Below are positions 1-8,511 of a DNA stretch of 64,000 nt, piece by piece (the stretch's first letter is position 1; each line of letters begins with the position of its first letter). The DNA is taken from assembly GCA_017643165.1 (NCBI GenBank), contig JAEPNY010000002.1:993016-1057015 (forward strand). Direction: 5' to 3'. The notes below the pieces were generated by a model. It searched no databases, was not told the origin of the DNA, and saw only the letters and a program-made list of their open reading frames with translations. The stretch is from Psychroserpens sp. (GTDB taxonomy: Bacteria > Bacteroidota > Bacteroidia > Flavobacteriales > Flavobacteriaceae). The translations under genes were made by a program, and so were the position numbers.

Positions 1-1
1 T

Positions 2-346
2 GACTATCCTGGATTTGTTGCTAATCGCATTTTAATGCCAATGATCAACGAATCTATTGAAACACTATACAATGGCGTTGCAGGTGTTGTCGAAATCGAT
101 ACAGTTATGAAATTAGGAATGGCACACCCAATGGGACCTTTGCAGCTTGCTGATTTTATCGGACTAGATGTATGCTTATCGATCTTGAACGTTATGTATG
201 ACGGATTTAAAAATCCAAAATATGCGCCTTGTCCGTTACTAGTAAATATGGTGAGAGCTGGGAAACTCGGCGTAAAATCTGGAGAAGGATTCTATGATTA
301 TTCTGAAAGCAGAAAAGCTGAGAACGTAGCGAAGCAATTTGCATAA
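2..346 (+). CDS. 3-hydroxyacyl-CoA (3-hydroxybutyryl-CoA) dehydrogenase, C-terminal part
   Basis: This is the C-terminal end of a gene that enters the window already open; no stop precedes the first methionine at base 35, and the frame reads back to base 2. The visible part starts with [17 protein letters not shown], continues through [29 protein letters not shown] and ends with KSGEGFYDY. These are hallmarks of the C-terminal dimerisation/catalytic domain of 3-hydroxybutyryl-CoA dehydrogenase (Hbd/PaaH family), which oxidises 3-hydroxyacyl-CoA with NAD(P). The Rossmann domain lies outside the window. A DUF1015 gene follows after 22 bases on the same strand, so the two are probably co-transcribed. 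The family is clear; the chain-length preference is not visible. Confidence 0.93.
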   Translation, partial: DYPGFVANRILMPMINESIETLYNGVAGVVEIDTVMKLGMAHPMGPLQLADFIGLDVCLSILNVMYDGFKNPKYAPCPLLVNMVRAGKLGVKSGEGFYDYSESRKAENVAKQFA

Positions 347-368
347 GACCTAAGGACTTTATCGACGT

Positions 369-1607
369 ATGGCGAAAGTAATTCCATTCAAAGCTGTAAG
401 ACCAACTAGAGCTATAGTTGGGCTGGTTGCTGCACGTCCGTACCAAAGCTACACGGTTTATGAACGTGAGTCTAGAATGGATTACAATCCGTACAGTTTC
501 TTACATATTGTCAATCCTGGCTATAAGTATGACAAAGTTATTACAGGAGAAGAACGCTATAAATTAGTTAGAAATAGGTATTTAGAATTCAAAGAAGATG
601 GTGTCTTTGTGCAAGACGATACGCCATCGTATTACGTCTATAAGATTGTTAATCGGCATGGTCAAGAATTTAATGGAATCATTGCCGCTACCAGCGCCGA
701 AGATTATGTAAATGACGTCATTAAAAAACATGAAGATACGATTGCCAAGCGTGAACAAACGTTTAAAACTTACCTTAAAACTGTAGGATTTAACGCTGAG
801 CCTGTACTCCTCACCTATCCTGATAATGATCGTATTGCAGAAATTATTCGAGAAACTCAGAAAAAATATGCTGAGTTCGAATTTACCATGACCTATCGTG
901 ACACGCACTATCTCTGGCGTTTAGACAATTCTGAAGATCTTAAAACTATTGAGCGAGAATTCGGTGAGATGAAAACGATTTATATTGCCGATGGGCATCA
1001 TAGATCAGCTTCTTCTGCACTTCTATATGTAGATGAAAGGGAAAATAATCCTGACTATTCAAAAACAGCATCTTATAACTATTTTATGTCTTATTTGATC
1101 CCTGAATCAGATTTAGTGATTCATGAGTTTAATAGACTGATTAAAGATCTTAACGGACTTACAAAGGAAGAATTCCTGATTAAGTTAGATGAAATGTACC
1201 GCATAGATAATAAAGGACAATTTCCATATTCACCATCAAAGCCACATCATTTTAGCATGTATCTTGATGGCGAGTTTTATTCCTTATATCTCAGAAAGGC
1301 CAATTACACTTTTAACAATGCTCTTGATCGTTTAGACGCTCAATTATTATACGAAACCATTTTAAAGCCTGTACTTGGAATTGACGATCTACGAAATAAC
1401 AATCGGATTGAATATGTAAATGGTCGACATGAAATGATTACAATTAAAAGCAGCGTTGATAGTGGCGAATTTGAAGTTGGTTTTGGCATGTGTCCTGCCA
1501 CAGTAAAACAAATGAAACAAATTGCCGACGAAGGTCTAAAGATGCCGCCTAAAAGCACCTATATTCTACCGAAATTACGAAGTGGAATAACGATTTATGA
1601 ATTTTAG
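369..1607 (+). CDS. DUF1015 family protein
   Basis: The 412-residue protein opens with MAKVIPFKAVRPTRA and carries the conserved block IADGHHRSASS at about residues 206-216, with the D-G-H-H-R signature of DUF1015. Family members are about 400 residues long, so it is full length. The biochemical role of DUF1015 is not firmly established; in Bacteroidetes it often sits beside amino-acid or acyl-CoA metabolism genes. No signal peptide or membrane segment is seen, so it is probably cytosolic. It lies between a hydroxyacyl-CoA dehydrogenase gene and a yggS gene with tight spacing, which suggests one operon. Confidence 0.9.
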   Translation: MAKVIPFKAVRPTRAIVGLVAARPYQSYTVYERESRMDYNPYSFLHIVNPGYKYDKVITGEERYKLVRNRYLEFKEDGVFVQDDTPSYYVYKIVNRHGQEFNGIIAATSAEDYVNDVIKKHEDTIAKREQTFKTYLKTVGFNAEPVLLTYPDNDRIAEIIRETQKKYAEFEFTMTYRDTHYLWRLDNSEDLKTIEREFGEMKTIYIADGHHRSASSALLYVDERENNPDYSKTASYNYFMSYLIPESDLVIHEFNRLIKDLNGLTKEEFLIKLDEMYRIDNKGQFPYSPSKPHHFSMYLDGEFYSLYLRKANYTFNNALDRLDAQLLYETILKPVLGIDDLRNNNRIEYVNGRHEMITIKSSVDSGEFEVGFGMCPATVKQMKQIADEGLKMPPKSTYILPKLRSGITIYEF

Positions 1608-1608
1608 A

Positions 1609-2280
1609 ATGACGATTACTGAAAATTTAAAAACGATAAGCTCTGAGCTCCCTGAACACGTGACATTAGTTGCTGTTTCTAAAACGAAACCTATAGTAGA
1701 TCTTATGGAGGCTTACAACGCTGGTCAACGTGTATTTGGTGAAAATAAGATTCAAGAAATGGTTGATAAGCACGAACAAATGCCCAAGGATATTGAATGG
1801 CATATGATTGGTCATGTGCAACGTAATAAAGTCAAATACATGGCTGATTTTGTGCATCTTATTCACGGTGTTGATAGCTTAAAATTATTAACAGAAATTA
1901 ATAAACAGGCTCAAAAACATAAACGAATCATTAACTGTTTGCTTCAAATAAAAATCGCCAAAGAAGATTCTAAATTTGGAATGTCACCTGACGACGCTTT
2001 AGCATTAGTTAAATCTGAAGACTATTTGAACTTAAATAACGTTTGTATTACAGGTGTTATGGGTATGGCCACTTTTACAGATGATATGACACAAATTGAA
2101 TACGAGTTTAATACTTTAAAATCCACATACGACCAATTACAAACAATCTCTAATGAAAGAACAAATTGGCAAACCATTTCGATGGGAATGAGTGGTGATT
2201 ATAAACTAGCAATTGATTGCGGAAGTACCATGGTGCGTGTCGGAAGTAGTATTTTTGGAAGCCGAAACTATTCAAATTAA
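1609..2280 (+). CDS. yggS: YggS family pyridoxal phosphate homeostasis protein
   Basis: The 223-residue protein matches the PLP-binding YggS/PROSC family, a single-domain alanine-racemase-like TIM barrel that buffers pyridoxal phosphate and affects amino-acid balance. The PLP lysine lies in VAVSKTKP near the N terminus. Further family blocks are FGENKIQEM, WHMIGHVQRNKVKY, KFGMSP, MGMATF and MGMSGDYKLAI followed by GSTMVRVGSSIFG. I place the start at the ATG one base after the upstream stop codon; an ATG 12 bases earlier, overlapping the DUF1015 gene, would add four residues. The next gene begins almost on top of this stop codon. Confidence 0.93.
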   Translation: MTITENLKTISSELPEHVTLVAVSKTKPIVDLMEAYNAGQRVFGENKIQEMVDKHEQMPKDIEWHMIGHVQRNKVKYMADFVHLIHGVDSLKLLTEINKQAQKHKRIINCLLQIKIAKEDSKFGMSPDDALALVKSEDYLNLNNVCITGVMGMATFTDDMTQIEYEFNTLKSTYDQLQTISNERTNWQTISMGMSGDYKLAIDCGSTMVRVGSSIFGSRNYSN

Positions 2281-2291
2281 ATTATAGATAT

Positions 2292-3662
2292 ATCTACGCA
2301 ATATTAGACATAGAAACCACGGGAGGAAAGTACAACGAAGAAGGTATAACAGAAATTGCTATTTATAGATTTGATGGCCATCAAGTGGTGGATAAGTTCA
2401 TTAGCCTGGTCAATCCTGAACGAGAAATACAGCCTTTTGTTGTTAATCTCACAGGTATCAATAACAATATGTTGCGAAATGCACCCAAGTTTTATGAGGT
2501 TGCGAAACGCATTGTTGAAATCACCGAAGACTGTATTATCGTAGCACACAACGCCCAATTTGATTATCGTATTCTGCGAACAGAATTTAAACGATTAGGA
2601 TTTGGTTTTAAGCGTAAAACACTTTGTACTGTTGAATTAGCCAAACAACTTATTCCTGATCAACCTTCATATAGCTTAGGAAAATTGACACGAGCGTTAG
2701 GTATCCCTGTAAGTGATCGTCATCGTGCCAATGGTGATGCAATGGCTACAGTTAAGTTATTCAAAATGTTGTTGAGTAAAGATCTTAGTAAACGTATCAT
2801 TAAAGATAATGTTAAGGTGGAAATCATCAAACGTTTAAATGACACACACAAACGTATTATTGACGAATTACCATCAATTACTGGAGTTTATTACATTCAT
2901 GACGAAAATGGCGAAATCATTTACATCGGGAAGAGTAAAAACATTAAACACCGTATCAACCAACATTTTACAAACGATAGTAATAAGTCAAAGAAAATCC
3001 AATTACTGGCAAAATCTGTAACTTATGAAGCGACTGGTAGCGAACTTGTAGCACTATTAAAAGAAAGTGAAGAGATAAAACGCAATAAACCTATTTTTAA
3101 TAGAGCATTAAGACGTAATAGCTTCACACATGGTCTTTATATATTTACTGATGACAACAACTATATCAATCTAAAAGTTTCGAAAGTTAATTCGCAAGAA
3201 CATCCGATTACAACGTTTAGCAATTTACAAAGTGCTAAAAGCTTCCTGAATCGAGTTATTGATGATTATAGTTTATGTCAGAAATTAGTGGGACTAAGCA
3301 CTTCTAAAAGCAACTGCTTTAACTATACCATTAAGAAATGTGATGGCGCTTGTGTTTTAGAAGAACCACATGAGAGTTATAACATGCGTGTTCAAGAGTT
3401 GATCGCTAAAAACAGTTATAGCGATCGCAATATGATAATCATAGACCAAGGACGTGATATCGAAGAGAAAAGTGTTATCTATATTGAAGATGGCGTCTTC
3501 AGAGGACTGGGCTTTTTTGATCTAAATCATCAAATCAATAATATTGAAGTGCTCTCATCCATTATTACGCCAATGGAAAATAATCGCGATACACAACATA
3601 TCATTCAAAGCTACTTAAGACGAAATAAGCGTGTTAAGACTTTGATTATTGAGAATCAATAA
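2292..3662 (+). CDS. DEDDh exonuclease fused to GIY-YIG nuclease domain
   Basis: The N-terminal half is a DnaQ-type 3'-5' exonuclease: YAILDIETTGG holds the motif I D-x-E, AHNAQFDYRIL motif II, and HRANGD motif III (H-x4-D). A GIY-YIG domain follows (GVYYIHDENGEIIYIGKSKNI, with catalytic-type glutamate in the later EESEEI stretch), as in UvrC/Cho. This arrangement is often annotated as a DNA polymerase III epsilon-like protein in Flavobacteria and fits a DNA repair role. No ATG, GTG or TTG occurs in frame between the upstream stop at 2247 and motif I; the first is GTG 2385, which would delete the catalytic motif. I place the start at the ATC at 2292, which gives the expected (M)YAILDIETTGG beginning; the exact start is uncertain. 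Confidence 0.88.
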   Translation: MYAILDIETTGGKYNEEGITEIAIYRFDGHQVVDKFISLVNPEREIQPFVVNLTGINNNMLRNAPKFYEVAKRIVEITEDCIIVAHNAQFDYRILRTEFKRLGFGFKRKTLCTVELAKQLIPDQPSYSLGKLTRALGIPVSDRHRANGDAMATVKLFKMLLSKDLSKRIIKDNVKVEIIKRLNDTHKRIIDELPSITGVYYIHDENGEIIYIGKSKNIKHRINQHFTNDSNKSKKIQLLAKSVTYEATGSELVALLKESEEIKRNKPIFNRALRRNSFTHGLYIFTDDNNYINLKVSKVNSQEHPITTFSNLQSAKSFLNRVIDDYSLCQKLVGLSTSKSNCFNYTIKKCDGACVLEEPHESYNMRVQELIAKNSYSDRNMIIIDQGRDIEEKSVIYIEDGVFRGLGFFDLNHQINNIEVLSSIITPMENNRDTQHIIQSYLRRNKRVKTLIIENQ

Positions 3663-3721
3663 GTCTTTTTTACTTCAGTAATCGAATACTCAATCGATAA
3701 ACTTTTATTACATTTGGATTA

Positions 3722-4597
3722 ATGGATACGCAGAAAAACACGAAATCCTGGCGAGATAAACTACATGAAATAATTTATGAGGCTGATACACCTGCCGGAA
3801 AATTATTCGATGTGGTCTTACTTATCGCCATTCTTGCAAGTATTTTATTTGTAATGCTTGAAAGTGTTAAGAGCTTTGATGACAAATACCATACGTTCTT
3901 AGATATTGCGGAATGGGTCATTACTATTTTATTCTCTATTGAATACATTGCACGTATTATTTCGGTTAGGAAACCCATGCGCTATATTCTCAGTTTTTAC
4001 GGTATAATTGATCTGCTCTCAACCATACCAAAATACATATCGCTTTTCTTAGGTGGAACACAAGCCCTAATTGCACTTAGAGCGCTGCGACTACTGAGGG
4101 TATTCCGTATACTAAAACTCGCACGATATTTAGGCGCTTCAAATCAATTGGCTAATGCGATAAAAGCAAGTCGAGCGAAAATCGCTGTATTTCTATTTGC
4201 AGTTCTCATTGCTTCGATCATATTTGGAACGATCATGTATATGGTTGAAGGTGAAGAAAATGGGTTTACTAATATTCCTAAAAGTGTGTACTGGTGTATT
4301 GTAACATTGACAACTGTCGGCTTTGGTGATATTGCACCTCAGACACCAATTGGGCAATTTATTGCAACCATTATTATGATTTTAGGTTATGGAATTATAG
4401 CGGTACCTACAGGAATAGTTTCTGCAGAATATACAAAAGCGGCTTCTGACGGCAACAATAAACTATCAGATGAAGAACATGAGAATCTCAAATCGGTTGT
4501 ATTAAATACACAATGCTGCGTAAACTGCTTGGCGGAAACCCATAGAGATGATGCCGAATACTGTTTTAAATGCGGATGTAAATTAGGACATGACTAA
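3722..4597 (+). CDS. Voltage-gated-type potassium channel with C-terminal zinc-ribbon
   Basis: This 291-residue protein has the six-helix Kv layout. S1 is near residues 30-49. S4 is a charged helix with basic residues every third position (R120, R123, R126, R129, K132, R135). The selectivity filter TTVGFGD is at 197-203, and S6 follows around 210-230. It should be an inner-membrane K+ channel acting as a tetramer. After S6 the short cytosolic tail ends in cysteine pairs C266-x2-C269 and C281-x2-C284 plus C265 and C286, which look like a zinc ribbon. A metal-binding tail in place of a cyclic-nucleotide or RCK domain is unusual. The gene overlaps miaA by 8 bases. Confidence 0.92.
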   Translation: MDTQKNTKSWRDKLHEIIYEADTPAGKLFDVVLLIAILASILFVMLESVKSFDDKYHTFLDIAEWVITILFSIEYIARIISVRKPMRYILSFYGIIDLLSTIPKYISLFLGGTQALIALRALRLLRVFRILKLARYLGASNQLANAIKASRAKIAVFLFAVLIASIIFGTIMYMVEGEENGFTNIPKSVYWCIVTLTTVGFGDIAPQTPIGQFIATIIMILGYGIIAVPTGIVSAEYTKAASDGNNKLSDEEHENLKSVVLNTQCCVNCLAETHRDDAEYCFKCGCKLGHD

Positions 4598-5498
4598 ATA
4601 TCTTATATCTATTGTTGGTCCTACCGCCATCGGAAAAACTGCATTAAGTATCAAGTTGGCCCAACACTATCAAACTGAGATCATTTCAGCTGATTCTAGA
4701 CAATTTTACAAGGAAATGTCTATTGGAACTGCTGTACCCACTCCTACTGAGCTTTCAGCTGCAGCACATCATTTCATACAGCACATTTCAGTAACATCTG
4801 ATTATAACGTTGGTGCTTTTGAGAAAGATGCGATGCAACAATTAAAATTGTTATTCCGAAAGCATGATGTCGTAATTATGGTAGGAGGTTCAGGATTGTA
4901 TGTTAAAGCAGTAACGGAAGGATTAGATGAATTTCCAGAGGTAGATAGTAATATACGCGAACAATTAAATGAACAATTAAAATCTGAAGGTATAAAGGGT
5001 TTACAACAACAACTCAAGCAATTAGATCCTACTGCCTATCAAACTATCGCTATTGATAATCCGCATCGTGTGATACGCGCTTTAGAAGTTTCTATTGGAA
5101 GTGGTAAACCCTATTCTTCATTCTTGGGAGCAAAACACTCGAAACGTGATTTTGAAACCATATCAATAGGTTTAATGGCGGATCGACAGTTGATTTATGA
5201 TCGTATTAATAGTCGAGTAGATCAAATGATAGCCAACGGCTTACTTAATGAAGTCAAAAAACTTAAAGATCTAAAGCATCTAAATGCTTTAAATACGGTA
5301 GGTTACAAGGAACTTTTTAAACACATTTACGGCGAATGGGATTTGGAATTTGCTATTTCAGAAATTAAAAAGAATACACGCCGATTCGCGAAACGTCAAA
5401 TGACCTGGTTCAAAAAAGACCAATCAATACATTGGTTCGATTACGACACCAATCTTTCTGAAATTGTTGACACTATTACCAAACAGATCCAAAAATAG
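4590..5498 (+). CDS. miaA: tRNA dimethylallyltransferase
   Basis: MiaA transfers a dimethylallyl group to N6 of A37 in tRNAs that read UNN codons. The P-loop GPTAIGKT is at residues 10-17, followed by SADSRQFYKEMSIGTA, HHFIQHISV and GGSGLYVKAV. The C-terminal part has NTVGYKELF and KNTRRFAKRQMTWFK, which are conserved in the family. The length of 302 residues is normal. It overlaps the end of the channel gene by 8 bases and faces the convergent response-regulator gene, with a hairpin between them. Confidence 0.96.
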   Translation: MTKYLISIVGPTAIGKTALSIKLAQHYQTEIISADSRQFYKEMSIGTAVPTPTELSAAAHHFIQHISVTSDYNVGAFEKDAMQQLKLLFRKHDVVIMVGGSGLYVKAVTEGLDEFPEVDSNIREQLNEQLKSEGIKGLQQQLKQLDPTAYQTIAIDNPHRVIRALEVSIGSGKPYSSFLGAKHSKRDFETISIGLMADRQLIYDRINSRVDQMIANGLLNEVKKLKDLKHLNALNTVGYKELFKHIYGEWDLEFAISEIKKNTRRFAKRQMTWFKKDQSIHWFDYDTNLSEIVDTITKQIQK

Positions 5499-5504
5499 TG
5501 CTAC

Positions 5505-5536
5505 AAAAAAAAGCCAATTTCAATGAAATTGGCTCA
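5505..5536 (-). terminator. Intrinsic terminator between convergent miaA and response regulator genes
   Basis: AGCCAATTTCA (5512-5522) pairs with TGAAATTGGCT (5524-5534). A run of A residues at 5504-5511 forms the U-tract for transcripts coming from the response-regulator side (minus strand). It may also slow transcripts from miaA, but that side lacks a good T-run. Confidence 0.8.
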
Positions 5537-5559
5537 ATATCATAAACTTGAATATGTAA

Positions 5560-6270
5560 TTATACATCCTGATTTACTACAAGTCTAAACCCTTCACCGT
5601 GAATATTTAAGATTTCAACATTCGGGTCTAATTTGAGATATTTTCTCAACTTGGCGATGTAAACATCCATACTTCTAGAGGTGAAATAATTATCATCTCT
5701 CCAAATCTTCGTTAACGCAAGTTCTCTAGGCATTAGATCATTTTCATGAAGTGCCAACATACGTAATAGTTCATTTTCTTTTGGTGACAGTTTGATTGGA
5801 TCCTTCCCATCAAATTTTAAGAATCTAAGTTTTGAATTTAAATCAAACTTTCCAATCTTAAATTCAAATTGCTTACTATCAGCGATAGTATCAGTTGCCT
5901 TACGTTGCATGATTGCTTTGATCTTCATCAACAACACCTCACTATCAAAAGGTTTATTTAAATAGTCATCTGCCCCAACTTTATAGCCTTTAAGAACATC
6001 TTCCTTCATAGCCTTCGCTGTTAAAAAGATGATAGGAACATCTGTATTTTTCTCTCTGATTTCTTTTGCCAATGTAAATCCATCTTTATATGGCATCATG
6101 ACATCAAGAATACAAAGATCGAAGTCGTCCTTTTTAAACTTTTCGAAACCTTCCATTCCGTTTTTTGCATGAACAACGTCATAATCGTTCATATTCAAAT
6201 AATCTTTTAGAACTGTTCCGAAGTTTGGATCGTCCTCTACGAGTAATATTTTTTTATTTTGTTCTTCCAT
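5560..6270 (-). CDS. OmpR-family response regulator (RprY-like)
   Basis: The receiver domain covers residues 7-120, with acidic pocket EDD at 12-14, phospho-acceptor D56 in LCILDVMMP and the conserved lysine in IIFLTAK. A winged-helix DNA-binding domain of the OmpR/PhoB type follows (about 135-232), with LSPKENELLRML and SRSMDVYIAKLRKYL. It is the partner of the histidine kinase just upstream (3 bases apart). By family it controls transcription through tandem half-sites about 10-11 bp apart. GTTAAA boxes with that spacing lie in front of the kinase gene and in front of the HtrA gene at 48.2 kb; a link is my inference. Confidence 0.94.
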   Translation of the reverse strand: MEEQNKKILLVEDDPNFGTVLKDYLNMNDYDVVHAKNGMEGFEKFKKDDFDLCILDVMMPYKDGFTLAKEIREKNTDVPIIFLTAKAMKEDVLKGYKVGADDYLNKPFDSEVLLMKIKAIMQRKATDTIADSKQFEFKIGKFDLNSKLRFLKFDGKDPIKLSPKENELLRMLALHENDLMPRELALTKIWRDDNYFTSRSMDVYIAKLRKYLKLDPNVEILNIHGEGFRLVVNQDV

Positions 6271-6273
6271 AAT

Positions 6274-7848
6274 TTATGATATTAATGGTAGTTTTATTAT
6301 AAATGTGCTTCCTTTTCCTTTTTCACTTTCTACTGATATATGACCTTGATGGTCATCTACTATACGTTTAACATAAGCCAAACCTAAACCATGCCCTTTT
6401 ACATTGTGTACATTTCCTGTATGCTCGCGAAAAAATTTCTCAAACACACGTTTTTGAACTTGTTTTGACATACCATGTCCTTGATCAGAGATCTTTAACA
6501 AGATATTATTTCCAACATTTTCAGTATAAACATCAACCTTAGGCGCGTTATCACTATACTTAATTGCGTTGTCAAGTATATTAACGATCACATTCGTAAA
6601 GTGTGTATCATTCGCTAAAACTGACGATTTATCAGCGTTAAGATGTGTTTTCACATAACCTTTTCGATCTTCCACGATTAATTCGACGTGAGTAACTGCA
6701 TCTTCTATAAGGTCGTGAAGCTTGAGTCGTTCCTTACTAATATTTAGCTCATTTTTTTCAAGCTTCGAAATACGCAATACATTTTCAACTTGAGCGTGCA
6801 TACGTTTATTTTCATCCTTGATCATTTTCAAGTAGCGTGTTACCTTCTCCTGATCCTGTATAATTTTCGGATTCTTTATCGAGTCTAAAGCCAGATTAAT
6901 AGTGGCAATTGGTGTTTTAAACTCGTGCGTCATATTGTTGATAAAATCTGTTTTAATCTGAGAAATCTGACGCTGACGAATTAACTGATAAATCGCACTT
7001 GAATAAGCCAAAATAATAATCGATGTAAATACAATTGACAAAACAATCATCCCTAAAATAGAAGACAATAGGAAGCGTCTTCGCTCAGGGAAATCAACAT
7101 ACAAGGTGTAATCACTCTTATTTTCGTTATCAGCAAAAACAGGAATTCCCATGGTTGATTTGATATTGAGATCAAAATTTTCTGATTGAATCTTAGTCGA
7201 TAAATCCTTATCATAGATTGCATATTCAAATGGTGTATCGATGCCACTACTCGCAAATTGCGATCCAAGTAACTCCGAAACTTCTTCGTTCGTAATACGC
7301 TTATAAACCGGATAATTACGATAGGCCTTACGATAGTTTTCTTTATAAAACTTTCGACCTAACTCATCCATGGTATTATAATCTTTATAGATCTTAACCG
7401 GATTGAAATTGATCTTCCCGTCAATAGTATTGCGTTCAAATACTTTTGTTTCACTGATATTCGTAAACCTACTAATATTTATACTATCTGTACCAATGTC
7501 AAAGAACAATGATGGTGCTTTAAAACTTTCTTCGGCAATTGCATTTTTAAAACGAATCATCTGACTCGTTTCTTCGTTATAAGCATCAAAAACAAGTAAT
7601 TGTTTTATCTCTGTTGTATCAGGAGTTCTACCATTACTCGTGACTTCTCTATAAAGCTTATCAAAACTAAGAAGCTCCTTATCCTCAATAGCTTTAGACA
7701 CTGAGATTAGCGATCGTTTTACGTTTAAAGTAAACTGCTTTTCCTCATTAGTTAAGGTATTATTGATAAAAAATGCTTGAACGAAGATGATGCCAATGAG
7801 TGACAAACTCATCAAAACCACCAATAAAATGAATAGTTTCTTGCCCAT
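6274..7848 (-). CDS. Membrane sensor histidine kinase (RprX-like)
   Basis: The 524-residue protein has an N-terminal membrane helix (residues 5-27), a roughly 230-residue periplasmic region, and a second helix (about 259-285). A HisKA domain follows with the phospho-acceptor H308 in NNMTHEFKTPIATI. The HATPase domain has an N box (NILDNAIKYS), DQGHGM and GHGLGLAYVKRIV. It phosphorylates the neighbouring response regulator. The periplasmic part shows no sensor fold I can name, which fits a sensor of envelope conditions. It is separated by 63 bases from coaE upstream, and that gap holds GTTAAA-type boxes. Confidence 0.94.
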   Translation of the reverse strand: MGKKLFILLVVLMSLSLIGIIFVQAFFINNTLTNEEKQFTLNVKRSLISVSKAIEDKELLSFDKLYREVTSNGRTPDTTEIKQLLVFDAYNEETSQMIRFKNAIAEESFKAPSLFFDIGTDSINISRFTNISETKVFERNTIDGKINFNPVKIYKDYNTMDELGRKFYKENYRKAYRNYPVYKRITNEEVSELLGSQFASSGIDTPFEYAIYDKDLSTKIQSENFDLNIKSTMGIPVFADNENKSDYTLYVDFPERRRFLLSSILGMIVLSIVFTSIIILAYSSAIYQLIRQRQISQIKTDFINNMTHEFKTPIATINLALDSIKNPKIIQDQEKVTRYLKMIKDENKRMHAQVENVLRISKLEKNELNISKERLKLHDLIEDAVTHVELIVEDRKGYVKTHLNADKSSVLANDTHFTNVIVNILDNAIKYSDNAPKVDVYTENVGNNILLKISDQGHGMSKQVQKRVFEKFFREHTGNVHNVKGHGLGLAYVKRIVDDHQGHISVESEKGKGSTFIIKLPLIS

Positions 7849-7856
7849 CGTTCAAA

Positions 7857-7904
7857 TTTAACATTTTAACATTTAGGTGTATCTCTGTTTAACCTTACAT
7901 TAAC
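7857..7904 (-). promoter_or_regulatory. GTTAAA-type direct repeats upstream of the two-component operon
   Basis: On the minus strand the 63-base gap before the kinase gene carries GTTAAT (7904-7899) and GTTAAA (7893-7888), which are 11 bp apart, then GTTAAA at 7870-7865 and 7862-7857. The 23-bp step between the second and third boxes is about two helical turns. OmpR-family regulators bind tandem half-sites spaced like this, so autoregulation is plausible. The boxes are seen directly; regulator binding is inferred. Confidence 0.4.
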
Positions 7905-7911
7905 AAAAATG

Positions 7912-8511
7912 TTAAAATTTGGACTTTTCGATGGTTTTTAATATCTGGTGATGTGTTGTTAATACTTGGTTTTTAGTACTTTCCAAATCGTGATTTTCAA
8001 TAACATAGTCTGATTTCTTTATTTTCTCGCTATCACTCAATTGGTTACTAATAATGGCTTCAATCTTAGCTCTTGATGACTGATCACGATGCATTACGCG
8101 TTTTATACGTTCTTCTAAATCGGCTGTCACTGTTATGATTAAATCATATTCAGACGCTTTGTTATGTTCAAATATTATGGCAGCTTCTTTAATAACATAA
8201 GGCGCGTCTTGTTTCTTTAGCCAACGCTTAAAATGAGATGCAACTTTAGGATGTACGATAGCATTCATCTGATCGAGAAGAGATTTGTCGTTAAATATTT
8301 TGGATGCTATATAGGGTCTATTCAATTCTTTACCGTTATAAGTCTTATCTCCAAAAAGAGCAATTAATTTACGTCGAATTACTTTAGAACGAACCATTAA
8401 AGATTTGGCCTCAGTATCGGCGATATACACAGGAATTCCTAGCGCTTCAAAAAACGAGCCTACTGTAGTTTTACCACTACCTATACCACCTGTTAAGCCA
8501 ACTATTATCAT
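7912..8511 (-). CDS. coaE: Dephospho-CoA kinase
   Basis: CoaE catalyses the last step of coenzyme A synthesis, phosphorylating the 3'-hydroxyl of dephospho-CoA. The P-loop GLTGGIGSGKTTV is at residues 5-17, followed by IADTEAK, which matches the conserved substrate-binding aspartate region, and then VVHPKV-like IVHPKVA and a C-terminal RVMHRDQ. At 199 residues it has the usual length. It overlaps the upstream YbbR-domain gene by 4 bases (ATGA type), so the two are translationally coupled. Confidence 0.96.
   Translation of the reverse strand: MIIVGLTGGIGSGKTTVGSFFEALGIPVYIADTEAKSLMVRSKVIRRKLIALFGDKTYNGKELNRPYIASKIFNDKSLLDQMNAIVHPKVASHFKRWLKKQDAPYVIKEAAIIFEHNKASEYDLIITVTADLEERIKRVMHRDQSSRAKIEAIISNQLSDSEKIKKSDYVIENHDLESTKNQVLTTHHQILKTIEKSKF

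Noticed and set aside
2385-3662. GTG at 2385 as the start of the exonuclease
   Set aside because: It would remove DEDDh motif I (DIETTG), which is encoded in frame just upstream.
3709-3716. TACATTTG as promoter of the channel gene
   Set aside because: It is 5 bases from the start codon and lacks a -33 element; a leaderless RNA is unlikely.
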